Assembly: GCF_000585395.1 (NCBI RefSeq)
Contig: NZ_KK073875.1
Span: 385,186-449,185, forward strand
Source: Saccharibacillus sacchari DSM 19268
GTDB taxonomy: Bacteria > Bacillota > Bacilli > Paenibacillales > Paenibacillaceae
Length of the DNA stretch: 64,000 bases
Direction of reading: 5' to 3'
In this document: positions 7,064-14,743 of the stretch, one piece after another
Layout of the letters: every line of letters begins with the position of its first letter
Position numbering within the stretch: the first letter of the stretch is position 1
The notes under the pieces: generated by a model
The model's database searches: none
What the model saw: only the letters and a program-made list of their open reading frames with translations
Told to the model about the DNA's origin: nothing
Made by a program: the position numbers and the translations under genes

Positions 7064-8659
7064 TCAATTCGCACGAACCTGTCCGTCGGCATCGATCCGC
7101 ACGCCGGGCGACAGATTATCGATACGCTTCAGCAGCTTCTGCGCATCCGCCTTCTGCATCGGAACCGGACGACCCAGCTCGGCCCAATACGGAACCAGCT
7201 TCATCGAGCAATCGCCGTTTTTGCTGCACTCCGCCTGGAAAACGCCGGTCTCCCACGTCTTGGCCGTCGCGGATTTCGTAAAAATAAAGTTGCCGGTTCC
7301 GTATGCGATCCACTTGCCTTTGTACTGCTCGAAGCCTTGCAGCACGTGCGCGTGACCGCCGATAATCAGATCCGCTCCGGCGTCAATCATGGCGTGCGCC
7401 AATGTTTTCTGATTTTCGTCGGGCATATCGACTCGTTCTTTGCCCCAGTGCGCGATCGCGACCACGACATCCGCGTTTTTGCGAGCTTCCGCTACGGCTC
7501 GGGCGGCGGCTTTCGGATCGTAGGCGCTTGCCGCGCCGGGATGATCCGGGCCCGCGGCCCAATTCGTTTCCGGAAGCACGCGGCTGACGCCGACGATCGC
7601 GATTTTGATGCCTTTGCGTTCGACATAGACCGGAGCATAAGCGGCCGAAGCGTCTTTGCCTGCCCCGACATGCGCGATGCCTGCTTTGTCCAGGTGCTTG
7701 ATCGTATCCAATAACCCTTTGATTCCCTGATCGAGCGTATGGTTGTTCGCCAGATTGACGACATCCACGCCCGCATCCTTCAAAGGACCAAGCGCCTTCG
7801 GCGACGACTTGAATACGAATGATTTATCCGCACCCGTCGTGCTCAGCGCCGTAACCGGCGTTTCAAGGTTTATAACCGTCAAATCGTCGTTTTTAAACCG
7901 TTTTTGCACATAAGTGTACGGGTATGCGTAGCCTTCCTGCTCTAACAGCGACTGTACCTTGCCGGAAAAAATCACGTCTCCGGCAAAAGTGAGATTAACG
8001 ACCTTGCCACTGTCGGTCTTGGACGAAGCCGCGACGTCTTGCGGCTCGGGAACAGCCGTCGCCTCGAAGTCGGCAGCCTGGTCTTCGGTTTCCGTCCCAG
8101 ACGAAACGTCTTCGTCCTGCGGCTGAGCATCGCCTGCATCGTCAGCACGCAACTCGTCGGCCAGGTCGCCTGCCGACGGCACGGCCGCGCCTATGGCGGA
8201 ACCGGCGGTCAGAGGCGGATTCCCGTCTTCGGAATCCGCTTCGCCGCCGCTTGGCAGCGCGTCTCCGGCCTCGTCTTCGGCCGGAGACTCCACGTCCGGC
8301 TGCGTATCCGTGCCGGACGGCTCTTCCGGATCGGCTGCATCGCTGCCGGTCTGCTCCTCCCCGGCCGCCGCTCCGGAAGCGGCCGGCTCTTGGCCCTCGG
8401 ACGATAATTCCTCGTCCGCCAAGCCCGGCTCTTCCGCGATCCCGGCCGCGGAAGCCAGCGCAGATTCATTCTGCGCGGCTGCCGCGCGCAAAGCCGCAGC
8501 CGTGCTGGCTTCTCTAGCAGCATGTTCGCGCGCATACACCAGCGCGCCGCCTGCAACCACCAATATCGCCAATATCATATTAACCGTCAACAATACCCGG
8601 CGCTTTCGCTTCCGGGCTTTTTGGGTTCGAGTGCTTCTCGAACGCGGGGAATCATTCAA
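7064..8659 (-). CDS. CapA family membrane-anchored metallophosphoesterase-like protein
   Basis: This 531-residue protein begins with a basic segment (RSRSTRTQKARKRKRR) and a single membrane helix (about residues 24-43). A disordered Ala/Glu/Asp/Ser-rich linker of about 160 residues follows, and then the PGA_cap domain (about 220-510). Visible motifs are LTFAGDVIFSG, VINLETPVT, VNLANNHTLDQG, VAIAHWGKE and IIGGHAHVLQGFE. The Asp, Asn-His and GHxH residues match the calcineurin-like metal site of CapA/PgsA proteins. B. subtilis CapA belongs to the poly-gamma-glutamate machinery, but capB and capC are not nearby, so the substrate is open. It probably faces the cell exterior. The start ATG 8659 has AAGGAGA about 13 bases upstream. 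Confidence 0.88.
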   Translation of the reverse strand: MNDSPRSRSTRTQKARKRKRRVLLTVNMILAILVVAGGALVYAREHAAREASTAAALRAAAAQNESALASAAGIAEEPGLADEELSSEGQEPAASGAAAGEEQTGSDAADPEEPSGTDTQPDVESPAEDEAGDALPSGGEADSEDGNPPLTAGSAIGAAVPSAGDLADELRADDAGDAQPQDEDVSSGTETEDQAADFEATAVPEPQDVAASSKTDSGKVVNLTFAGDVIFSGKVQSLLEQEGYAYPYTYVQKRFKNDDLTVINLETPVTALSTTGADKSFVFKSSPKALGPLKDAGVDVVNLANNHTLDQGIKGLLDTIKHLDKAGIAHVGAGKDASAAYAPVYVERKGIKIAIVGVSRVLPETNWAAGPDHPGAASAYDPKAAARAVAEARKNADVVVAIAHWGKERVDMPDENQKTLAHAMIDAGADLIIGGHAHVLQGFEQYKGKWIAYGTGNFIFTKSATAKTWETGVFQAECSKNGDCSMKLVPYWAELGRPVPMQKADAQKLLKRIDNLSPGVRIDADGQVRAN

Positions 8660-8775
8660 GACGTGGAATCTCCTTCAGCTTATTCGGGCATTTCTCAAAA
8701 CGTACAACCGATATCGAAAACTATTCTTCATTATAGCAGGTTATCCGGCAGAAGGAGAATAAGCGCCCGCAAAAA

Positions 8776-8819
8776 CGAAAAAAGCCGCCTCCTTATCCTG
8801 AAGATAACGGAAACGGCTT
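8776..8819 (-). terminator. terminator of the heme operon
   Basis: On the minus strand, AAGCCGTTTCCGTTATC pairs with GGATAAGGAGGCGGCTT around a TTCA loop and runs into a T-rich tail. It lies about 110 bases beyond the hemG stop at 8927. Confidence 0.8.
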
Positions 8820-8926
8820 GCGCCTGATTTTCATTTTCGGGAATAAAACCAGACGCTTTTCGCAAAACAAACAGCTTTTTGCTCGTTGTCTCAATCTACT
8901 GCTCGTTTACGTTCGCCTTCTGCCTC

Positions 8927-10354
8927 TCACACCGCAGACATCGCCGGAACCGCGCTCGCCATTTCCGTCGAAATCTCTTTCGCCTGACGGATACAATCCG
9001 GCAAACCTACACCGTCGTAACCGGCTCCGGCAATATAGACCCCCGGCAGTTCTTTCGCCATTTGCTCACGCAAATTGGCGATTTGCTGCTTGTGACCTAC
9101 CGGGTACTGCGGCATGGAGTTGTTCAAGCGCGTCACTTCGGTGAACAGCGGCTGTGCATCGATATCCATCAGATCCAGAATGTCTTTGCGAACCAACTCC
9201 ACCAGCCCGGCGTCATCCTGTTTCAACGCTTCCTGCTCGCCGGCCCGTCCTACGTAACATCGCATCAGCACTTTATCGTCCGCGCTGGTGTGCAGCCACT
9301 TGGTCGATGTCCAGGTGCAGGCGGTAATCGTACGTTTTTCTTTGCGCGGAACCAGGAAGCCCGATCCGTCGAAGGTCGTTCGGATATCCTTTTTATCAAA
9401 GGCCAACACGACGTTCGCCACCGACACGTAATTTATCGCATCCAGCGCCGACGCGTCCACGTGAGGCGACAGCAGCCTCGATGTGGCAAAAGTCGGCGTA
9501 GTCGCCACGATAGAGTCCGCCGCAAGCAGACTTCCGTCCTCCAACTCCACGTTGTAGCCGCCTTCGGGCCGCTTGCGGATCGAAGAAGCTCCCGTGTTCA
9601 ATCGCAGATCGACCGTTCCCGACAATTCCGTAATCAAAGCATGAATCAGACTTTGCAGTCCCTGGCGGAAAGTCAGGAACATGCTTTTTTTCGTCCCGGT
9701 ATGCGTCTCGACAGGCTTGCGTCCCGTCATCATGCCTCGGATCAGGCTGCCGTGTTCGCGTTCGACGGCGCCGAACTGCGGAAACGTCGATTCCAGGCTC
9801 AAGCTGCGCGTATCGCCTGCGTAAATGCCCGCAAGCAGCGGTTCGGTCACGTTTTCCAATACTTCGTGCCCCAGCCTGCGCTCGATGAAGTCGCCCAACG
9901 ATTCGTCTTCCTCGCTCCGGCGCGGCGGCAGCACGTAATCCATCAACGCACGCAGTTTGCCCACGGGCGAGACCAGTTTGCTTGCGAGAAACGGCTTGAT
10001 TTGCGTCGGAATGCCAAGCACGAGTCCCGAAGGCATCTCGTGCAGCTTACCTTTATGCAGCAGGTAAGTTTTTTTGGCATCCGGGTTGGTCGTCACCAGA
10101 TCATGATCGATCTCAAGGTCTTTTGCCAGGTCGACCATCGCCGTCTTGCGTGCCAGGAACGAATCCGGGCCTTTTTCAATAACGAAGCCTTCCTTGTGCA
10201 ATGTCTCGATCTTCCCGCCCCATGTATTCCCTTTTTCCAGCACGGTCACGTTCGGCTCAAAGCCCGCTTCGCGCAGGAAGTTCCGGGTGTAAAAGGCGGC
10301 GCTAAGGCCCGTAAGGCCTCCGCCGATGATGACGACGTTACGCTGTTCAGCCAT
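8927..10354 (-). CDS. hemG: coproporphyrinogen III / protoporphyrinogen oxidase (CgoX/HemY type)
   Basis: This 475-residue flavoprotein oxidises the porphyrinogen ring in heme synthesis. In Bacillota it usually converts coproporphyrinogen III to coproporphyrin III. The N-terminus has the FAD dinucleotide motif VVIIGGGLTGLSAAFY and an adenine-binding VTVLEKGNTWGGKIET. C-terminal GVYIAGAGYDGVGLPDCIRQ is the second FAD signature. DSFLARK and FPQF lie in the usual substrate-domain positions. The gene overlaps hemH by eight bases and is the last gene of hemE-hemH-hemG, an order typical of Bacillus-group genomes, where the gene is called hemY or hemG. The start ATG 10354 has AAGGGG upstream. Confidence 0.94.
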   Translation of the reverse strand: MAEQRNVVIIGGGLTGLSAAFYTRNFLREAGFEPNVTVLEKGNTWGGKIETLHKEGFVIEKGPDSFLARKTAMVDLAKDLEIDHDLVTTNPDAKKTYLLHKGKLHEMPSGLVLGIPTQIKPFLASKLVSPVGKLRALMDYVLPPRRSEEDESLGDFIERRLGHEVLENVTEPLLAGIYAGDTRSLSLESTFPQFGAVEREHGSLIRGMMTGRKPVETHTGTKKSMFLTFRQGLQSLIHALITELSGTVDLRLNTGASSIRKRPEGGYNVELEDGSLLAADSIVATTPTFATSRLLSPHVDASALDAINYVSVANVVLAFDKKDIRTTFDGSGFLVPRKEKRTITACTWTSTKWLHTSADDKVLMRCYVGRAGEQEALKQDDAGLVELVRKDILDLMDIDAQPLFTEVTRLNNSMPQYPVGHKQQIANLREQMAKELPGVYIAGAGYDGVGLPDCIRQAKEISTEMASAVPAMSAV

Positions 10355-11300
10355 GAACCAGCGCCCCTTTTTTGCATTCGGTCACGATACAGTCGGCTAT
10401 CGTCTGCATGTACAGCGGATCGGTGTTCAGCGAATCGATGCGCATCAGGCGAACATCTAGCTCCGCGGCCACTTCCTGCGCTTCAATATCGAGATCGTAC
10501 AACACTTCCAGGTGATCCGATACGAAGCCGAGCGGCGATACGAGCATGTAACGAACTTCTTTTTCCGACAGCTCTTTCATCGTATCCAGCACGTCCGGAC
10601 CGAGCCAAGGCTCTGCCGTGCGTCCCGCGCTCTGCCACGTGAACTGCCAGTTGGTCACGCCTGCCGCAGCCGCGACCGCTTCGGACGTTTCCAGCAGCTG
10701 GTCGCGGTACGGATCGCCGATCGACAAGATGCGTTCCGGCAGACTGTGCGCGCTGAACAGCACCTTGACCTCGTCGCGCGGCGCGCCACTTTCCACGAAC
10801 GCGTCCAGCTTGGCTGACACGCGCTTCGAGAACGCTTCGATCAGTTTCGGATGCAGATGGTAGCTTTCGACAAAACTCATCTTGACTCCGGCTTCTTCCG
10901 CCGTTTCCTTCGCGCGCTTGATGTAGCTGCCCACGCTCATCGTCGAGTAATGCGGAGCCAGTACGATACCGATCGCTTCGGTAATCCCGTCGGCCGCCAT
11001 ATTCCGCACGCCGTCTTCGATAAACGGATGCGCATGCTTCAATCCTTGATAACACACGAATTCCGCATCCGGCAGATTTTGCGCGTTCAACTCGGCCTGA
11101 ATGCCTTCGACCTGACGGTCGGTATTTTCGCGCAGCGGGAACACGCCGCCCACGATCGCTTCGTAGCGGTCTTTCAGTTCTTTGAGCTGCTCAGGCGCGG
11201 GCGGGTTGCCTCTGCGGATATGGGTGTAGTACGCTTCGACGTCGTCCAGACTTTTTGGCGTTCCGTAAGACATGACGAGTACTCCGATTTTTTTCTTCAA
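10347..11300 (-). CDS. hemH: ferrochelatase (coproporphyrin ferrochelatase, CpfC type)
   Basis: This 317-residue enzyme inserts Fe2+ into the porphyrin, and in Bacillota the substrate is normally coproporphyrin III. The N-terminus KKIGVLVMSYGTP and DDVEAYYTHIRRGNPP match monofunctional ferrochelatases. KVLFSAHSLPERIL contains the catalytic His, and QFTWQSAGRTAEPWLGPDV and GFVSDHLEVLYDLDIEA carry the other active-site Glu and His region. The start is TTG 11300, with AGAGGGGAAATCAAG just upstream. It overlaps hemG by eight bases and follows hemE after 128 bases, so translation with hemG is probably coupled. Confidence 0.94.
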   Translation of the reverse strand: MKKKIGVLVMSYGTPKSLDDVEAYYTHIRRGNPPAPEQLKELKDRYEAIVGGVFPLRENTDRQVEGIQAELNAQNLPDAEFVCYQGLKHAHPFIEDGVRNMAADGITEAIGIVLAPHYSTMSVGSYIKRAKETAEEAGVKMSFVESYHLHPKLIEAFSKRVSAKLDAFVESGAPRDEVKVLFSAHSLPERILSIGDPYRDQLLETSEAVAAAAGVTNWQFTWQSAGRTAEPWLGPDVLDTMKELSEKEVRYMLVSPLGFVSDHLEVLYDLDIEAQEVAAELDVRLMRIDSLNTDPLYMQTIADCIVTECKKGALVHG

Positions 11301-11380
11301 CTTGATTTCCCCTCTCTTGCCATGATAGGAGTCGGCTTCGGCCGCTCCAAGTCCGATCTTTTATACGTTAACGTTTTTTG

Positions 11381-11411
11381 AAGCGCGAAAAGCCGCCTTG
11401 GAGCGGATTTT
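11381..11411 (-). other. intergenic hairpin between hemE and hemH
   Basis: GCGAAAAGCCGC pairs with GCGGATTTTCGC around a short loop. No good U-tract follows on the minus strand, so it looks more like an mRNA-stability or processing hairpin in the hemE-hemH leader than a terminator. Confidence 0.4.
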
Positions 11412-11428
11412 CGCCTTGTTCCCTTTAT

Positions 11429-12499
11429 TTAACCCCGAGCGATAACGCGCGACAGCGCCTGGGCCGAGTATTCATGCACGTATCCGGTCAACTCGCGCAG
11501 CTTGTCCAGCGAAGCTTCCGGGAACAGGCCGTGTCCCAAGTTGAAAATGTATCCCGGCTGCTGCACGCCTTCATCGATAATTTTCGCCGCGCGCTCGTGA
11601 ATGAGTTCCTGCGGTCCGGTCAATACGAACGGATCGAGGTTGCCCTGCACCGCATAACCAGGTCCCAGTCTTCGACGTCCTTCGGCAATCGATACGCGCC
11701 AATCCAATCCGATCACATTGGCTTTCAGCCCGCGCAGCGTCGGCAGCAGTTCGCCTGAAGCGACACCCGGGAAGTAAATCTTCGGCACGTTCTGCATCTC
11801 CGGCATCGCCGACAGCTCGTCGAAGATCCGCGTGATCGTCGGCAGCACGTAATGGGCAAAGTCCGCCGGAGACAGCGCGCCGACCCAACTATCGAACACC
11901 TGGAATGCTTTGCCGCCGTTTTGCACGTGTGCGCGCAGATAAGCGATCACCATGTCGCCCAGCTTGTCCATCAGCGCGAACCAGGTTTTCGGCTCGCTGT
12001 ACATCATCGTTTTGGTACGGATGTAATTTTTCGACGGACGGCCTTCGATCAGGTAACTGGCGATGGTAAAAGGAGCCCCGGCGAACGTGATCAGCGGCAC
12101 GTCCAGCTCGCGGTCCAGTATCCGGATCGTTTCCAGCACGTGGCCGAGATCGCCTTCGACGTCGATCGGGCGCAGACGTTCCACGTCGGCCAGATCCCGG
12201 ATCGGATTGTCGATAACCGGGCCGATATCCTTCACGATGTCAAAATCGATCCCCAGCGAAGCAACTGGATTCATGATGTCCGAATACAAAATGGCCGCGT
12301 CCACGCCCAGCTTGCGCACCGGCATCAGCGTGACTTCGGCCGCAAGTTCCGGTTGGCGGCAAATTTCGAGCAGCGAATAATTTTCTTTGATTTTGCGATA
12401 TTCCGGGTCGTATCGGCCGGCCTGCCTCATATACCAGACAGGCAGACGGTCGACCTCTTGACCATAACAGGCCCGGATAAAACGATCATTGTAAGTCAT
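11429..12499 (-). CDS. hemE: uroporphyrinogen decarboxylase
   Basis: This cytosolic enzyme of about 356 residues decarboxylates uroporphyrinogen III to coproporphyrinogen III. The signature RLPVWYMRQAGRYDPEYR lies near residue 20. The Asp of YSDIMNP, the tract PLITFAGAPFTIASYLIEG, and DSWVGALSP with GLDWRVS also match the family. The frame extends to 12547, but ATG 12499 (MTYNDRF) has GGAGG ten bases upstream and matches the usual N-terminus. It is the first gene of hemE-hemH-hemG, which supplies the last common and coproporphyrin-branch steps of heme synthesis. The earlier steps (hemA to hemD) are not in the window. Confidence 0.95.
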   Translation of the reverse strand: MTYNDRFIRACYGQEVDRLPVWYMRQAGRYDPEYRKIKENYSLLEICRQPELAAEVTLMPVRKLGVDAAILYSDIMNPVASLGIDFDIVKDIGPVIDNPIRDLADVERLRPIDVEGDLGHVLETIRILDRELDVPLITFAGAPFTIASYLIEGRPSKNYIRTKTMMYSEPKTWFALMDKLGDMVIAYLRAHVQNGGKAFQVFDSWVGALSPADFAHYVLPTITRIFDELSAMPEMQNVPKIYFPGVASGELLPTLRGLKANVIGLDWRVSIAEGRRRLGPGYAVQGNLDPFVLTGPQELIHERAAKIIDEGVQQPGYIFNLGHGLFPEASLDKLRELTGYVHEYSAQALSRVIARG

Positions 12500-12634
12500 G
12501 TCGATAAGAGCCTCCAATACCGGTTGATAACGGTCTATAAAATACATTCAATTTTAATTATGCGCTTTTGAAACGTTTGTCACAAGCTGTGATTGCGACG
12601 ATTGTTTGACGTTTTCCTACCTATATATTATCCA

Positions 12635-12676
12635 CCCGAAGCAGCCGTTTGGAAACCGCTTCGGGCATTTTCTCAT
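12635..12676. terminator. possible terminator hairpin between O-methyltransferase and hemE
   Basis: CCCGAAGC and the complementary GCTTCGGG, separated by about 17 bases, form a stable stem after the O-methyltransferase stop. The T-tract is weak on both strands, so terminator function is uncertain. Confidence 0.4.
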
Positions 12677-12683
12677 TCAACGT

Positions 12684-13340
12684 TCACGTATTCTTCACCA
12701 TTGCGATCGCCAACCCGTCGTAAGCGGGCAGCAGCGTTCCGAGCAATCTCGGGTCATCCGCCATCCGGCGATTGAACTCCCGCACGATTTGAATCGCCGG
12801 GCCGTTGCGCTCGAAATTCAGCGTGCGTCCGCGCAGCAGCAGATTATCCGCCACGATCACCGCGCCCGGATTCGCCATTTCGATCGCCATATCCAAATAG
12901 TTCAGGTAGTTCAATTTGTCCGCGTCGATAAAAAAGAAGTCGAATTTCTCGCCGGCCGCTTTCAACTGCTCCAAGCTGTCCACCGCAGGTCCGATCATGT
13001 ATCGCGTCTGATCGCCGAAACCCGCTTCGATCAGATGGTTTTTCGCGACTTCCGCATAATCGGGCCGAATCTCCAGCGAAGTGATCGAGCCGCCTTCCGC
13101 CATGCCGCGAGCCATGCAGATCGCGCTGTATCCGCCGAGCGCGCCTATTTCCAAAATGTGCTTCGCCCCCATCAACGTCACCAGCAGCGTCAGCATTTTG
13201 CCGTATCCCGGCGCTACCGACACGTCCGGCATTTTCGCGGCGTGGATTCTTTCCTTGATTCTGAGTAAAAGGTCGTCCTCGCGGGCGAGATCGTCCATAT
13301 AGATTTCGGCAGCCGAAGCGCTCGTATGCAAGTCGTTCAT
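12684..13340 (-). CDS. class I SAM-dependent O-methyltransferase
   Basis: This 218-residue protein belongs to the cation-dependent catechol/caffeoyl-CoA O-methyltransferase family. Motif I is ILEIGALGGYSAICMA. The acidic SAM-ribose loop is TSLEIRPDY. FDFFFIDADKLNYLNYLDMA with VADNLLLRGRT supplies the usual metal-binding Asp and Asn residues. Bacterial members methylate small catechols, and the relative TrmR methylates a tRNA hydroxyuridine, so the substrate is open. The frame begins at 13370, but ATG 13340 (MNDLHTSAS) follows GGAGAGTGA and is the better start. It is a monocistronic-looking gene, divergent from the THUMP methyltransferase. Confidence 0.88.
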   Translation of the reverse strand: MNDLHTSASAAEIYMDDLAREDDLLLRIKERIHAAKMPDVSVAPGYGKMLTLLVTLMGAKHILEIGALGGYSAICMARGMAEGGSITSLEIRPDYAEVAKNHLIEAGFGDQTRYMIGPAVDSLEQLKAAGEKFDFFFIDADKLNYLNYLDMAIEMANPGAVIVADNLLLRGRTLNFERNGPAIQIVREFNRRMADDPRLLGTLLPAYDGLAIAMVKNT

Positions 13341-13422
13341 TTTCTTCACTCTCCGTTTTCGCTTATCCATTGTTTCCGAATATATTGTAACCTCAGCAGT
13401 GTTCCCCTATAATTGAGCATTG

Positions 13423-13460
13423 GGCGCACGAATACCCCCGGAAGCGCGTTTTGCGCCCGG
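13423..13460. other. GC-rich hairpin in the divergent promoter region
   Basis: TTGGGCGCA and TTGCGCCC face each other across about 20 bases between the divergent O-methyltransferase and RNA methyltransferase genes. It could be an operator or the leader hairpin of one of them. No T-run follows. Confidence 0.3.
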
Positions 13461-13588
13461 ACACGTCAGTCTTCATCTGATCATTGTACGATTTTATCGC
13501 AGGCTTCACAAGCGGCTTAACCGATTTTCTTCGCTGCGCCGCGGATCTTTATCGCCTGCTTTCACCTTTAATAAACGGAGCTGAACTT

Positions 13589-14734
13589 ATGAGAATTCCT
13601 GAACAATTAACCCTGATCGCAACCTGTGCTATGGGCATCGAAGCAGTCGTCGCGCGCGAATTGAAAGACCTCGGCTATGCCGATGCCCGCACGGAAAACG
13701 GCCGCGTCACCTTCACCGGCACGCCTGCCGATATCTGCCGCGCCAACCTGTGGCTGCGCACCGCCGATCGCGTCTTGATCAAAATGGCCGAATTCCCTGC
13801 CGTCACGTTCGAAGAACTGTTCCAAGGCGTCAAAGCCGTCGATTGGGCAGGCTTCATCCCGGAGTACGGCGAATTCCCGGTCAACGGACGCTCGCACAAA
13901 TCGCAGCTGTCCAGCGTGCCGGCTTGCCAATCCGTGACGAAAAAAGCGGTGGTCGAGAAAATGCGGGAATCGTACGGAACCGAATGGTTCAACGAAGACG
14001 GTCCGCTGTTCACGCTCGAAGTGACGATGCTGAACGATATCGCCACGATCACGCTCGACACGACCGGCCCTTCGCTGCACAAACGCGGCTACCGCAAAAC
14101 GACCGTCGAAGCGCCGTTGAAAGAAACGATGGCCGCCGCGCTGATCCTGCTCAGCCGCTGGGGCCCGCACCGCCCGTTCTACGATCCGTTCTGCGGCTCC
14201 GGCACGCTGCCGATCGAAGCCGCGCTGATCGGCTGGAATATCGCGCCGGGCCTGCGCCGCAGCTTCCCGTCGGAACGCTGGGATTTCGTGCCGGAAGAAT
14301 TGTGGAACCAGGCGCGCGACGAAGCATTCGACGCGGTGCGCGACGAGATTCCGCTGAACATCGGCGGCAGCGATATCGATCCGGAAGCCGTCGAGGTCGC
14401 CAAAGCTTCCGCCAAACGCGCGGGTCTCGGCACCGAAATTTCGTTTAACGTCCAGCCTGTCGCCCGCTTCAAAGCGGAAGGCAAATTCGGCTGCGTAATC
14501 ACCAACCCGCCTTACGGCGAACGTCTCAGCGAAGAAGAGGAAGTCGAGAAAATGATCCGCCAGCTCGGACGCGCCGCGCTTGATCTGCAGGATTGGTCGT
14601 TCTTCGCGATCACGCCGACCGAAAACTTCGAGCAAAACTTCGGCAAAAAAGCCGACAAACGCCGCAAACTGTTCAACGGACGCATCGAGTGTCAGTTCCT
14701 GCAATTTTTGGGACCTTTGCCTCCGCGTCGTTAA
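13589..14734 (+). CDS. THUMP domain class I SAM-dependent RNA methyltransferase (RlmL/YpsC-like)
   Basis: This 381-residue protein has an N-terminal ferredoxin-like/THUMP RNA-binding region (about residues 1-160) and a Rossmann methyltransferase. Motifs include YDPFCGSGTLPIEAALIG (motif I), the acidic GGSDIDPEAVEVAKASAK, and CVITNPPYGERLSEEEE, whose NPPY marks N-methylation of a base exocyclic amine. The family methylates guanine N2 in 23S rRNA (E. coli RlmL N-terminal half, B. subtilis YpsC). The frame opens at 13484, but ATG 13589 (MRIPEQLTLIATCAMG) follows GGAG by nine bases. The next gene starts nine bases after this stop. Confidence 0.92.
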   Translation: MRIPEQLTLIATCAMGIEAVVARELKDLGYADARTENGRVTFTGTPADICRANLWLRTADRVLIKMAEFPAVTFEELFQGVKAVDWAGFIPEYGEFPVNGRSHKSQLSSVPACQSVTKKAVVEKMRESYGTEWFNEDGPLFTLEVTMLNDIATITLDTTGPSLHKRGYRKTTVEAPLKETMAAALILLSRWGPHRPFYDPFCGSGTLPIEAALIGWNIAPGLRRSFPSERWDFVPEELWNQARDEAFDAVRDEIPLNIGGSDIDPEAVEVAKASAKRAGLGTEISFNVQPVARFKAEGKFGCVITNPPYGERLSEEEEVEKMIRQLGRAALDLQDWSFFAITPTENFEQNFGKKADKRRKLFNGRIECQFLQFLGPLPPRR

Positions 14735-14743
14735 GGAGTGACT

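Noticed and set aside
7064-8659. Poly-gamma-glutamate capsule operon
   Set aside because: Only a CapA-like gene is present. capB, capC and capE are absent on either side.
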